A DNA stretch of 14,356 nt. Source: an uncultured Chlorobiota bacterium (GTDB taxonomy: Bacteria > Bacteroidota > Bacteroidia > Bacteroidales > JAADGE01). A program made the translations under genes and the position numbers. Where the stretch lies: assembly GCA_947311125.1 (NCBI GenBank), contig CAMZKI010000270.1, positions 1 through 14,356 on the forward strand. Direction: 5' to 3'. Below are positions 1 to 8,378 of this stretch, one piece after another (the first letter of the stretch is position 1; every line of letters starts with the position of its first letter). A model generated the notes under the pieces. It was not told the DNA's origin. It searched no databases and worked only from the letters and a program-made list of their open reading frames with translations.

Positions 1-674
1 ATAACACCTTTACTGTCGCACATTACAACATTTTTTTTCTTCAGTCCTAACGAAATTAACAAATTAGTACAAGCCATAGCAGAAGCTCCGGCACCGCTTA
101 CCACAAGTTTTACGTTTTCAAGTTTTTTTCCTGCAATTTCTACTGCATTGATAATTCCTGCTGATGATATAATTGCTGTTCCGTGCTGGTCGTCATGCAT
201 AACGGGAATGTTCAATTCCTCTTTAAGTCTTCTCTCTATCTCAAAGCATTCCGGGGCCTTAATATCTTCAAGATTTATACCTCCGAATGTCGGAGCTATA
301 ATTTTAACCGTTTCAACAAATTTATCAATATCCTCTGTATCAAGTTCTATATCAAAAACATCAATGTCTGAAAATATTTTAAATAAAAGTCCTTTTCCCT
401 CCATAACGGGCTTCCCGGCAACGGCTCCCAGGTTTCCTAATCCCAAAACTGCTGTTCCGTTTGAAATTACTGCTACAAGATTACCTTTTGCAGTATATTT
501 GTAGGCATCATCTTTATTCTTTTCAATTTCCAGACAAGGGTCTGCAACTCCTGGAGAATAAGCTAAAGCCAAATCTCTTTGTGTACTGTGTGCCTTTGTC
601 GGGACTACCTGAATTTTTCCCGGTCTTCCTTCCGAGTGATACAATAAAGCATCTTCTTTTGTTATCTTAGCCAT
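1..674 (-). CDS. maeB: NADP-dependent malic enzyme, N-terminal part (cut by window edge)
   Basis: Oxidative decarboxylation of malate to pyruvate in the cytoplasm, supplying NADPH. The visible 224 codons read leftward from the ATG at 674-672 with no stop before the window edge. Seen: YSPGVA at residues 39-44 with the expected catalytic Tyr39; GNLGAVAGKPVMEGK at 80-94, whose Lys94 fits the catalytic lysine; NLEDI (Glu136, Asp137) and HDDQHGTA (160-167) as metal and substrate ligands; and GAGASA (194-199) opening the Rossmann NAD(P) domain. The start fits the usual MAKITKEDAL-type N-terminus of the MaeB class. Bacterial MaeB proteins of this type usually carry a C-terminal phosphotransacetylase-like domain, which would lie outside the window and cannot be checked. 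It is divergent from the urocanase gene. A TAnnTTTG box lies 27 nt upstream of the start. Confidence 0.95.
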   Translation of the reverse strand, partial: MAKITKEDALLYHSEGRPGKIQVVPTKAHSTQRDLALAYSPGVADPCLEIEKNKDDAYKYTAKGNLVAVISNGTAVLGLGNLGAVAGKPVMEGKGLLFKIFSDIDVFDIELDTEDIDKFVETVKIIAPTFGGINLEDIKAPECFEIERRLKEELNIPVMHDDQHGTAIISSAGIINAVEIAGKKLENVKLVVSGAGASAMACTNLLISLGLKKKNVVMCDSKGV

Positions 675-701
675 AACTACTGTGATTTTTTAAATATATT
701 A

Positions 702-709
702 CAAATATA
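702..709 (-). promoter_or_regulatory. Putative Bacteroidota -7 box for malic enzyme
   Basis: The minus strand reads TATATTTG, an exact TAnnTTTG match, 27 nt before the malic enzyme ATG. No good TTG-type -33 element was seen at the usual 17-23 nt spacing, so the assignment rests on the -7 box and its position. Confidence 0.4.
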
Positions 710-797
710 TGTCAAAATATAAATATGTTTTAATTAAACAAGTATGTTTAGCGACATTATTTTATAAGCAAAGGATAAGATAAAGAAAAATCATTTC

Positions 798-825
798 TTT
801 ATTCTTACAATTTTAGATAAATTTG
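798..825 (+). promoter_or_regulatory. Putative promoter for hutU
   Basis: TAAATTTG at 818-825 matches TAnnTTTG. A TTTA at 798-801 could serve as a weak -33 element with a 16-nt spacer. The urocanase ATG follows 32 nt after the box. The 183-nt divergent gap 675-857 holds this and the malic enzyme box; nothing else was recognised in it. Confidence 0.45.
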
Positions 826-857
826 ACCCGTATTTTATTATAAAGAATTTGTAAGTT

Positions 858-2867
858 ATGAATACATCAATATTTCAAAAAGCGATACAAACAGGAATAC
901 CCGAAATACTGCCGCTGAAAAAAGCAAGAAGAAATAATGTAAGCCATGCACCCAAAAGAAAAGACATATTAAGCAAAGAAGAGAAAAAACTTGCATTAAA
1001 AAATGCACTTCGCTATTTCGACAAAAAGCATCATGCCGAACTTGCCCCTGAATTTTTGGAAGAACTTAAAAAATACGGTAGAATTTATATGTATCGTTTT
1101 CGTCCCGATTATAAAATATATGCTCGACCTGTTAACGAATATCCGGCAAAAAGCAAACAAGCAGCCGCCATTATGTTAATGATACAAAACAATTTAGACG
1201 ATGCAACGGCACAACATCCCGATGAATTGATAACCTACGGAGGCAACGGTGCCGTATTTCAAAATTGGGCTCAATATCTGCTTACAATGAAATATCTTTC
1301 GGAAATGACCGATGAGCAAACACTTGTTATGTATTCCGGTCATCCGCTCGGACTTTTCCCTTCGCACAAAGATGCACCGCGCGTAGTTGTTACAAACGGA
1401 ATGACAGTTCCGAATTATTCAAAACCTGATGATTGGGAACGATTTAACGCACTCGGTGTTTCGCAATACGGACAAATGACAGCCGGAAGCTACATGTATA
1501 TCGGTCCGCAAGGCATTGTTCACGGTACTACAATTACGGTTTTAAATGCCGGGCGAAAAATTCTGAAAAAAGGAGAAACCGATTTAAAAGGAAAATTATT
1601 CGTATCTTCGGGACTCGGCGGAATGTCCGGAGCTCAACCGAAAGCAGGAAATATTTCGGAAGTAATTTCCGTTGTTGCCGAAGTAAATAAAGATGCCGTT
1701 TATAAAAGACATGAACAAGGATGGCTTGACGAAATAATTGACAATCTTGATGAATTAGTCGATAGAATTAAAAAAGCGAAAGAAAATAAAGAAATTGTTT
1801 CTATTGGGTTTCACGGAAATATTGTTGACGTATGGGAAAAATTTGCAGAAGCAAATATTTATGTTGATTTGGGCTCTGACCAAACATCACTTCACAATCC
1901 GTGGGCAGGCGGCTACTATCCTGCCGGATTGAGTTTTGAAGAATCCAATAAACTGATGGCTGAAAACCCGAAACTTTTCAAAGAAAAAGTACGAGAATCA
2001 TTACGAAAACAAGCAGCCGCAATAAAAAAACATACCGATAAAGGAACATATTTTTTCGATTACGGAAATGCCTTCTTGCTCGAAGCAAGCCGTGCGGGTG
2101 CCGACATAACAAATCCCGACGGTTCTTTTATATACCCGTCTTATGTTCAAGATATTATGGGACCTATGTTTTTTGATTACGGTTTCGGACCGTTTCGCTG
2201 GGTATGCACATCGGGAAAACCGGAAGATTTGGAAAAAACGGATAAAATTGCCGCACAAGTAATGCGAGAAATTGCCGAAACAGCACCCGAAGAAATACAA
2301 TCGCAAATGCACGACAACATAAAATGGATTGAAGAAGCAGGCAAAAACAAACTTGTAGTCGGCTCGCAAGCCCGTATTTTGTATGCCGATTGCGAAGGCA
2401 GAACAAAAATTGCAAAAGCATTTAACGATGCCGTAAAATCCGGTGAGATTTCGGCACCGATTGTTCTCGGCAGAGACCATCACGATGTTTCCGGAACCGA
2501 TTCGCCTTATCGCGAAACTTCAAATATTTACGACGGCTCTCAATTTACGGCAGATATGGCAATACACAATGTTATAGGCGACAGTTTCAGAGGTGCAACA
2601 TGGGTGTCGATACACAACGGCGGCGGTGTCGGCTGGGGCGAGGTGATAAACGGCGGTTTCGGTATGTTGCTTGACGGAAGCAAAGATTCTGCACGACGAT
2701 TAAAGATGATGCTGCATTGGGATGTAAATAACGGAATAACAAGAAGAAGCTGGGCAAGAAACAAAGGTGCCGTTTCGGCAATAAAGCGAGCCATGGCGGA
2801 AAATAAAGATTTGAAAGTTACATTGCCGAATTTTACCGATGACAGCCTGATAGATTCTTTATTATAG
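858..2867 (+). CDS. hutU: Urocanate hydratase (urocanase), long form
   Basis: Second step of histidine degradation: urocanate plus water to imidazolone propionate, using tightly bound NAD+ as electrophile. At 669 aa it is about 110 residues longer than typical proteobacterial HutU (~555 aa) and matches the length of the animal-type enzyme. Seen: YGQMTAG (204-210) and GGMSGAQP (254-261) for NAD binding, GPFRW (444-448), RDHHDVSGTDSP (539-550) and HNGGGVGWGE (586-595). The segment before GPFRW reads PMFFDYGF and has no cysteine where Pseudomonas HutU has Cys410; the nearest Cys is in RWVCTSG just after it. No hutH, hutI or formiminotransferase gene is adjacent, so the pathway is scattered. The next gene starts 43 nt downstream with no visible promoter and may be cotranscribed. 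Codon use is like that of its neighbours. Confidence 0.97.
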   Translation: MNTSIFQKAIQTGIPEILPLKKARRNNVSHAPKRKDILSKEEKKLALKNALRYFDKKHHAELAPEFLEELKKYGRIYMYRFRPDYKIYARPVNEYPAKSKQAAAIMLMIQNNLDDATAQHPDELITYGGNGAVFQNWAQYLLTMKYLSEMTDEQTLVMYSGHPLGLFPSHKDAPRVVVTNGMTVPNYSKPDDWERFNALGVSQYGQMTAGSYMYIGPQGIVHGTTITVLNAGRKILKKGETDLKGKLFVSSGLGGMSGAQPKAGNISEVISVVAEVNKDAVYKRHEQGWLDEIIDNLDELVDRIKKAKENKEIVSIGFHGNIVDVWEKFAEANIYVDLGSDQTSLHNPWAGGYYPAGLSFEESNKLMAENPKLFKEKVRESLRKQAAAIKKHTDKGTYFFDYGNAFLLEASRAGADITNPDGSFIYPSYVQDIMGPMFFDYGFGPFRWVCTSGKPEDLEKTDKIAAQVMREIAETAPEEIQSQMHDNIKWIEEAGKNKLVVGSQARILYADCEGRTKIAKAFNDAVKSGEISAPIVLGRDHHDVSGTDSPYRETSNIYDGSQFTADMAIHNVIGDSFRGATWVSIHNGGGVGWGEVINGGFGMLLDGSKDSARRLKMMLHWDVNNGITRRSWARNKGAVSAIKRAMAENKDLKVTLPNFTDDSLIDSLL

Positions 2868-2910
2868 ATAAAATACTAATAAACAGGGTATAATTCCGCA
2901 CTAAAAAAAT

Positions 2911-3327
2911 ATGCTGAAAGGTAAAGCCTTAGAAAATATTATTCCGCAGTCATATCCTATGATTATGATTGACACTCTGGTTATTTCCGACAGAAATAAA
3001 ACAGTAACAGGTTTTTTGATAAAGGAAGAAAATGTTTTTGTTTACAAAAAAAGATTACAAGAACCCGGTATTATAGAAAATATGGCACAAACGGCAGCCG
3101 CACGTTCCGGATATAAAGCTTATACAGATAATACCGAAATAAGAAACGGTTACATAGGAGCAATAAAAAACCTGAATATATTTTCCTTGCCGAAAATAAA
3201 CGAAACGCTGCAAACAATACTTACGCCTTTGACTGATATCGGAAATATATCAGCAGTAAAAATTGAGACATTGTCCGGAAAACAAAAAATTGCCGAATGC
3301 TCAATGACTATTATATTATCAGATTAA
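2911..3327 (+). CDS. FabZ/ApeP-like hotdog-fold acyl-ACP dehydratase family protein
   Basis: Small 138-aa hotdog-fold protein resembling 3-hydroxyacyl-ACP dehydratases. Seen: an N-terminal IPQSYPMIMID (11-21) that aligns with the FabZ segment LPHRxPFLLVD, and EPGIIENMAQ (51-60) that aligns with the central-helix PGVxxxEAMAQ. The FabZ active-site His falls on Gln13, while the helix Glu is kept as Glu56. From family knowledge, Bacteroidota have a group with PQ in this position, some linked to aryl-polyene or flexirubin clusters, but no such cluster is visible here. The reaction is therefore uncertain: it may be a dehydratase with altered chemistry or a binding protein. It lies 43 nt after hutU and has no TAnnTTTG box of its own, so it probably shares the hutU transcript. 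No signal peptide or membrane segment. Confidence 0.75.
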   Translation: MLKGKALENIIPQSYPMIMIDTLVISDRNKTVTGFLIKEENVFVYKKRLQEPGIIENMAQTAAARSGYKAYTDNTEIRNGYIGAIKNLNIFSLPKINETLQTILTPLTDIGNISAVKIETLSGKQKIAECSMTIILSD

Positions 3328-3363
3328 AAAAAACTGTTTTTCCGGTATTTCAAAATTAGTTAT

Positions 3364-3371
3364 TATTTTTG
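3364..3371 (+). promoter_or_regulatory. Putative -7 box for the DUF58-to-AhpD-like gene run
   Basis: TATTTTTG is an exact TAnnTTTG match 22 nt before the GTG start of the DUF58 gene. A T-rich stretch at about 3337-3341 is a possible weak -33 element. It is the only such box seen in the gaps between 3327 and 8954. Confidence 0.4.
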
Positions 3372-3393
3372 GCTTATCTTTAATTTTTATACT

Positions 3394-4257
3394 GTGGAAA
3401 CCAAAGAACTTTTAAAAAAAGTAAGACAAATTGAAATAAAAACACGCGGTTTATCAAAACATATTTTTGCCGGCGAATATCACAGTGCTTTTAAAGGGCG
3501 AGGAATGTCATTCAGCGAAGTTCGTGAATATCAGTTTGGTGACGATGTCAGAAATATAGACTGGAACGTTACGGCTCGATACGATAAGGCATATATTAAA
3601 ACTTACGAAGAGGAACGCGAATTAACCGTAATTTTACTGATAGACTTAAGTAATTCTCAAAATTTCGGAACTGCCGAGCGGTTCAAAAAAGATTTAATAA
3701 CAGAACTGGCTGCCGTAATTTCGTTTTCGGCTATTCAAAACAATGATAAAGTAGGTGTTATTTTTTTTACAAATAAAATTGAAAAATACATACCGCCGCA
3801 AAAAGGAAAAAAACATATTCTGAAAATAATTCGTGAATTAATTGATTTAAAGCCTGAAAATAAAGAGACGGATATTTCCGGTGCATTACAATATTTTACA
3901 AATGTTATTAAAAAACGAAGCACAGCATTCTTAATTTCTGATTTTATTGACTCCGATTTTGAAAAAGCAGTTCAAATAGCAAACCATAAACACGATTTAA
4001 TAGCTTTACATATTCTTGATAAAAAAGAATTGAAAATACCGGATATCGGACTGATAAAACTTCAGGATGCCGAAACCGGAAAAGAAATTTATGTCGATAC
4101 GGCTAAAAAATCAGTCAGAGAAACATTTGAAAAACAGCAAAGCCTGCACATAAAAAAACTAAAACAAATTTTTGACAAAGCCGGAGTTGACAGCGTTAAA
4201 ATAAAAACAGATGATGACTACATAAAGCCTTTACTGAAACTATTCAAAAGCAGATAA
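3394..4257 (+). CDS. DUF58 / von Willebrand factor A-like protein
   Basis: Cytoplasmic 287-aa protein of the DUF58 family, usually partnered with a MoxR-type AAA+ ATPase and vWA/Bat proteins; the exact biochemical role is not established. Seen: the family signature GRGMSFSEVREYQFGDDVRNIDWN spans residues 35-58, followed by a vWA fold with a MIDAS-type DLSNS (84-88), a later Thr in KETDIS and an Asp in LISDFID. No transmembrane segment is evident. I chose the GTG at 3394 because the residues that follow (TKELLKKVRQIEIKTRGL after the initiator) belong to the conserved DUF58 N-terminus; the first in-frame ATG would fall inside the signature. Neither a moxR gene nor batA/batB lies next to it, which is unusual. 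It heads a tight same-strand run, with ung 15 nt downstream. Confidence 0.9.
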   Translation: METKELLKKVRQIEIKTRGLSKHIFAGEYHSAFKGRGMSFSEVREYQFGDDVRNIDWNVTARYDKAYIKTYEEERELTVILLIDLSNSQNFGTAERFKKDLITELAAVISFSAIQNNDKVGVIFFTNKIEKYIPPQKGKKHILKIIRELIDLKPENKETDISGALQYFTNVIKKRSTAFLISDFIDSDFEKAVQIANHKHDLIALHILDKKELKIPDIGLIKLQDAETGKEIYVDTAKKSVRETFEKQQSLHIKKLKQIFDKAGVDSVKIKTDDDYIKPLLKLFKSR

Positions 4258-4272
4258 TTAAGCATAAGTCCG

Positions 4273-4935
4273 ATGGATGTAAAAATAGAACAATCGTGGA
4301 AAGAACTTCTAAAAGATGAATTTGAGAAAGATTATTTTAAAACTTTAGCAAATTTTGTCAGGCAAGAATACAAAACCAAAACAATATACCCTCCCGGAAA
4401 AGATATTTTTAAAGCCTTTGACCTTTGCCCTGTTGACAATGTTAAAGTTATAATCATAGGGCAAGACCCTTATCACGGTAAAGGACAGGCTCACGGTTTG
4501 TGTTTTTCCGTAAAAGACGGCATAAAAATTCCGCCTTCATTACGAAATATATACAAAGAACTTAATGACGATACAGGCAAATGGATTCCAGAAACAGGAA
4601 ATATTGAACATTGGGCAAAACAAGGTGTTTTAATGCTTAACGCAACTCTGACGGTAAGAGCCGGACAGGCAGGTTCGCATCAAGGTAAAGGGTGGGAGAC
4701 ATTTACTGATGCCGTAATTAAAAAAATATCCGAAAAAAAAAGCAATCTGGTTTTTATTCTGTGGGGTGCTTATGCCCAAAAAAAAGGACAGGTTATTAAT
4801 CCGGAAAAACACTATATCTTAAAATCCGCACATCCGTCTCCCTTTTCGGCACATAACGGTTTTTTCGGAAACAGACATTTCAGTAAAACAAACAAATTCC
4901 TGAAATCTAAAGGATTTGAAGAAATAAAATGGTAA
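4273..4935 (+). CDS. ung: Uracil-DNA glycosylase, family 1
   Basis: Removes uracil from DNA to start base-excision repair. At 220 aa it has the normal family 1 length. Seen: GQDPYH (63-68) with catalytic Asp65, an LMLNATLTV strand placing the uracil-contacting Asn at 123, and HPSPFSAH (187-194) with the catalytic His at 187. Asn123 and His187 carry the same numbers as in the E. coli enzyme, which supports the ATG at 4273 as the true start. The gene begins 15 nt after the DUF58 gene and ends 39 nt before mutS2. No separate promoter box was seen, so it is probably expressed from the shared transcript. Nothing in it is truncated or unusual. Confidence 0.98.
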   Translation: MDVKIEQSWKELLKDEFEKDYFKTLANFVRQEYKTKTIYPPGKDIFKAFDLCPVDNVKVIIIGQDPYHGKGQAHGLCFSVKDGIKIPPSLRNIYKELNDDTGKWIPETGNIEHWAKQGVLMLNATLTVRAGQAGSHQGKGWETFTDAVIKKISEKKSNLVFILWGAYAQKKGQVINPEKHYILKSAHPSPFSAHNGFFGNRHFSKTNKFLKSKGFEEIKW

Positions 4936-4974
4936 AATACCTTCAAAAACAACTTTAAAAAGAAAACAAATATA

Positions 4975-7431
4975 ATGAGAAAGATATATCCCGATGATTT
5001 TGAAATAAAAATCGAATTTGTTAAAATAAGAGAACATCTTAAAAAATACTGCCTAAGTAATTCCGGGAAAAAAAAGGTTGATTCAATGTCTTTTCTGACG
5101 GACATTAATACCGTTAAAAAACTTCTTGACCTAACTTCAGAATTCAAATATATAATTCAATTTAAAGACAATTTTCCGACATCTTATTTTATTGACACCG
5201 CCGAATATTTTGAAAGAGTTAAAAATATAGGCAACTACTTTACCGAAAAAGAATTATTCGATATAATACGCTCGCTTACGACAATAAAAGCAATTATTAA
5301 CTTTTTAAAAAAAGATGAAGAAAACCGTTTTCCGGAATTAAAAAATCTGGTAAAAGACGTTCAAATATATCCTTTCGTAATTCAACGAATTAACAGAGTT
5401 ATAGATAAATACGGAGAAATTAAAAATAATGCGTCAAAAGAACTTTCAAATATAAGAAACGAACTGTCAAAAAAACAATCCGGCATTTCTCAAACAATTC
5501 ATAAAATACTGAAAACACAAATCACTGCCGGAACGGTTGAAAAAGATACGGAAATTGCGGTAAGGGATAACAAGCTGCTTATTCCCGTAGATGCGAAAAA
5601 CAAGCGTAAAATAAAAGGCATTATTTACGGCGAATCTGCAACCGGAAAAACATCCTACATAGAACCTATTGAAATTGTTACTCTTAACAATGAAATTAAA
5701 GAACTTGAATTTGCAGAGTTGAGAGAAATACGCAAAATTTTAACCGAACTCACAGACGATTTAAGACCTTATTTCAACGATTTAAAAAAATCATATAACT
5801 TTATGGCAGAGATAGACTTTATACGCTCAAAAGCTATGTTTGCCGTTGAGACAGAGTCCGTAAAACCGAAAATAACAAGCAATACCGAAATTGAGTTTCT
5901 GAAAGCAAGACACCCTCTGCTGTTTTTATCATACAAAAAAACAGGAAAAAAAGTTGTTCCTTCCGATATAAAACTAACCGATAATCATCGCATTTTAATT
6001 ATTTCCGGACCCAATGCCGGAGGAAAATCGGTTGCACTTAAAACAACGGCAATTTTGCAATATATGTTACAATGCGGCTTGCTTATTCCCGTAAAAGACA
6101 TTTCCGTTATCGGAATATTTGAAAAAATATTTATTGACATCGGAGACGAACAATCAATAGAGAACGATTTAAGCACCTACAGTTCACATCTCCGTAATAT
6201 GAAATATTTTACGGAAAATGCCGATGACAGAACATTGTTTTTAATAGATGAATTCGGAACAGGAACAGAACCGATGCTCGGAGGAGCAATTGCCGAAGCG
6301 GTTTTGGAAAACTTATATGAATCCGGAGCAAAAGGGGTTATAACTACGCATTATACTAATTTAAAGCACTTTGCAGATAATAAAGAAAAAATTGAAAATG
6401 CAGCTATGCTTTACGATAATGACAAAATGCAACCGCTTTATGTTATGGAAACAGGCAAACCCGGCAGTTCGTTTGCTTTTGAAATTGCCGAAAAAACAGG
6501 GCTTAGCAAAAAAATATTAGATAGGGCAAAATCAAAAGTTGATAAAAATCAAATAGACTTTGAGAAAGCATTAAAACTTGCACAGCAAGAAAAAAGGAAA
6601 CTTAAACAAAGCAAACGAAAAATAAGAACAACGGAAATAAAACTTAAAGAAACTCTTGAAAAATACGAATACGAACTGGAAAAAATATTATCGGCAAAAA
6701 AAGAAATCTTAAAAAACGCAAAAAAAGAAGCGGAAGAAATTCTTAATTCGGCAAACAAAAAAATAGAAAATACCATAAGAGAAATTAAGAAAAAAAATGC
6801 CGATAAAGAGATTACAAAACAGCTCAGAAAAGAACTTAACGACTATATTCTGAAAGAAAAAGAACGACAAAAATCTGAAAACGAAAAAATAAACCGAAAA
6901 ATTGAAAAGTTAAAGCAAAAAAAACAAAAACGAAGAAAAAGTATTTCCGCCGAAAAACAAATAAAAAAAAGCAAAACAATACAAGCAGGCGATTATGTCA
7001 AAATTGAAGAGCTTAACACCGTTGCCGAAGTTATTTCCGTAAGAAAAGATAAAGCTGTCGTAAGCGGAAATAACGTTCTCCTTACGGTTGATTTAAACAA
7101 ACTTGAAATTACAAAACAAAAACCTCCTAAAAAAGATAAATTTAACGTAAAAGTAATAAGAACAGCCGAAAACGAAACCGAAAATTTCCTCGGACAACTT
7201 GACGTAAGAGGCGAACGGGCAGAAGATGCTTTATACAAGGTTTCAAAATACATTGACGATGCCGTTATAAAACAAACCCGGCACTTAAAAATTCTTCACG
7301 GAACAGGAAACGGAATTTTAAAAAATATTATAAGAGATTTTCTGAGAACACACGAACTCGTTAAAAACTTTAAGGATGAACGTATTGAAGCCGGAGGGTC
7401 GGGAATTACCTTAATTGAACTGGATTTGTAG
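4975..7431 (+). CDS. mutS2: MutS2-family ATPase/nuclease with Smr domain
   Basis: Full-length MutS2 (818 aa). Family members suppress recombination and, in Bacillus, act on collided ribosomes; which role applies here cannot be told from sequence. Domain order seen: N-terminal core/lever region, Walker A GPNAGGKS at 345-352, Walker B LFLIDEF with the Asp-Glu pair at 425-426, an STYSSHL ABC-type signature just before it, a very Lys/Glu-rich coiled coil at about 515-665, a KOW-like beta segment (about 670-705), and a C-terminal Smr domain with LDVRGER (742-748) and HGTGNGIL (775-782). The MutS mismatch-recognition domain I is absent, as expected for MutS2. It sits between ung and a patatin gene with 39-nt gaps on each side. 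A-rich codon use in the coiled coil reflects its many lysines. Confidence 0.97.
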   Translation: MRKIYPDDFEIKIEFVKIREHLKKYCLSNSGKKKVDSMSFLTDINTVKKLLDLTSEFKYIIQFKDNFPTSYFIDTAEYFERVKNIGNYFTEKELFDIIRSLTTIKAIINFLKKDEENRFPELKNLVKDVQIYPFVIQRINRVIDKYGEIKNNASKELSNIRNELSKKQSGISQTIHKILKTQITAGTVEKDTEIAVRDNKLLIPVDAKNKRKIKGIIYGESATGKTSYIEPIEIVTLNNEIKELEFAELREIRKILTELTDDLRPYFNDLKKSYNFMAEIDFIRSKAMFAVETESVKPKITSNTEIEFLKARHPLLFLSYKKTGKKVVPSDIKLTDNHRILIISGPNAGGKSVALKTTAILQYMLQCGLLIPVKDISVIGIFEKIFIDIGDEQSIENDLSTYSSHLRNMKYFTENADDRTLFLIDEFGTGTEPMLGGAIAEAVLENLYESGAKGVITTHYTNLKHFADNKEKIENAAMLYDNDKMQPLYVMETGKPGSSFAFEIAEKTGLSKKILDRAKSKVDKNQIDFEKALKLAQQEKRKLKQSKRKIRTTEIKLKETLEKYEYELEKILSAKKEILKNAKKEAEEILNSANKKIENTIREIKKKNADKEITKQLRKELNDYILKEKERQKSENEKINRKIEKLKQKKQKRRKSISAEKQIKKSKTIQAGDYVKIEELNTVAEVISVRKDKAVVSGNNVLLTVDLNKLEITKQKPPKKDKFNVKVIRTAENETENFLGQLDVRGERAEDALYKVSKYIDDAVIKQTRHLKILHGTGNGILKNIIRDFLRTHELVKNFKDERIEAGGSGITLIELDL

Positions 7432-7470
7432 AGAAATACGTAAAAAAAATTACATTTAAAAAACAATTTT

Positions 7471-8355
7471 ATGAAAAAAAATATTTCATTGGTTCTTTCC
7501 GGAGGTGCAGCCCGAGGATTAGCCCACATAGGCGTTATAGAAGAACTTGAAAAACACAATTTTAAAATAACATCAATAGCCGGAAATTCAATGGGTGCAT
7601 TTATCGGTGCCGTATATGTTATGGGTAAACTTCCCGAATTTAAAGAATGGATAGTAAAACTTGATAAAAAAGACGTTTTTAAATTCATTGATTTCTCTTT
7701 CAGTAACCGGGGTTTTATAAAAGGAAATAAAATTTTCAACAAAATGAAAAGTTTCTTTCCCGATATTAATATTGAAGATATCAAAATACCCTATGTTGCC
7801 GTAGCTGCTGACATAAAAAATATGAAAGAAAAAACATTCACAACAGGCAGTTTATATAAAGCCGTAAGAGCCTCAATTTCCGTTCCCGCTATTTTTACGC
7901 CCGTTAAAGACGGTGATGCCGTATTGGTTGACGGAGGTGTTGTTAACCCCGTTCCCGTAAACAGAGCCGTAAGAACCGAAAACGATATGCTTTTTACTTC
8001 ATATGTAAATGCAGACATTCCCTATGTTAAAAATTATTCCGAAAATAAGGAGCATAAACAAGATAAAGCATATAAACTGAAAATTAAAGAATTCAAAAGC
8101 AGATTTAACAAAGCATTATCATTATCAAAAGAAAATAAAGAAAAATTAAAATTCTTTTCTCTTATGAGTAAATCCGCAAATCTTTTAACACACAGATTAT
8201 CTGTTATGAGCATTGAAAAATATCAGCCCGACGTATTAATAAACATATCACGCTATACTGCAGGATATTTTGACTTTTTTAAAGCGGAAGAACTGATTAA
8301 TGCAGGACGGGAAGCAACTTTAAAAAGAATCACGGAAAATTTTAAAAATTCATAA
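7471..8355 (+). CDS. Patatin-like phospholipase / serine acyl hydrolase
   Basis: Predicted lipid acyl hydrolase of 294 aa, close to the bacterial RssA/YlbK-like group, with a Ser-Asp dyad. Seen: oxyanion-hole motif SGGAARGLAHIG (10-21), nucleophile elbow GNSMG (38-42) with Ser40, and DGGVVNPVP (154-162) with Asp154. There is no signal peptide, so it is cytoplasmic or peripheral to the inner membrane. The C-terminal part (about 180-294) is Lys-rich and does not form an outer-membrane barrel domain, which separates it from the PlpD-type patatins. It lies 39 nt after mutS2 and 23 nt before the AhpD-like gene. TACATTTA upstream is one base off a -7 box, so an internal promoter is possible but weak. 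The substrate is unknown. Confidence 0.93.
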   Translation: MKKNISLVLSGGAARGLAHIGVIEELEKHNFKITSIAGNSMGAFIGAVYVMGKLPEFKEWIVKLDKKDVFKFIDFSFSNRGFIKGNKIFNKMKSFFPDINIEDIKIPYVAVAADIKNMKEKTFTTGSLYKAVRASISVPAIFTPVKDGDAVLVDGGVVNPVPVNRAVRTENDMLFTSYVNADIPYVKNYSENKEHKQDKAYKLKIKEFKSRFNKALSLSKENKEKLKFFSLMSKSANLLTHRLSVMSIEKYQPDVLINISRYTAGYFDFFKAEELINAGREATLKRITENFKNS

Positions 8356-8378
8356 AAAAAAATGTAAACAGTTAAAAA

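Noticed and set aside
148..504. 118-aa plus-strand frame near the left edge
   Set aside because: Antisense to the malic enzyme fragment, which has full family motifs on the minus strand.
675..760. AT-rich partial palindromes between malic enzyme and hutU
   Set aside because: Short, imperfect and expected from the low GC content; apart from the -7 box nothing specific could be supported.
2001..2483. 160-aa open frame on the minus strand inside the urocanase gene
   Set aside because: It lies wholly within conserved urocanase coding sequence, and its translation is Cys/Phe-rich with no recognisable domain: an antisense shadow.
7296..7784. 162-aa minus-strand frame across the mutS2 end and patatin start
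   Set aside because: It overlaps the Smr domain and the patatin catalytic motifs, both clearly coding on the plus strand, and resembles no family.
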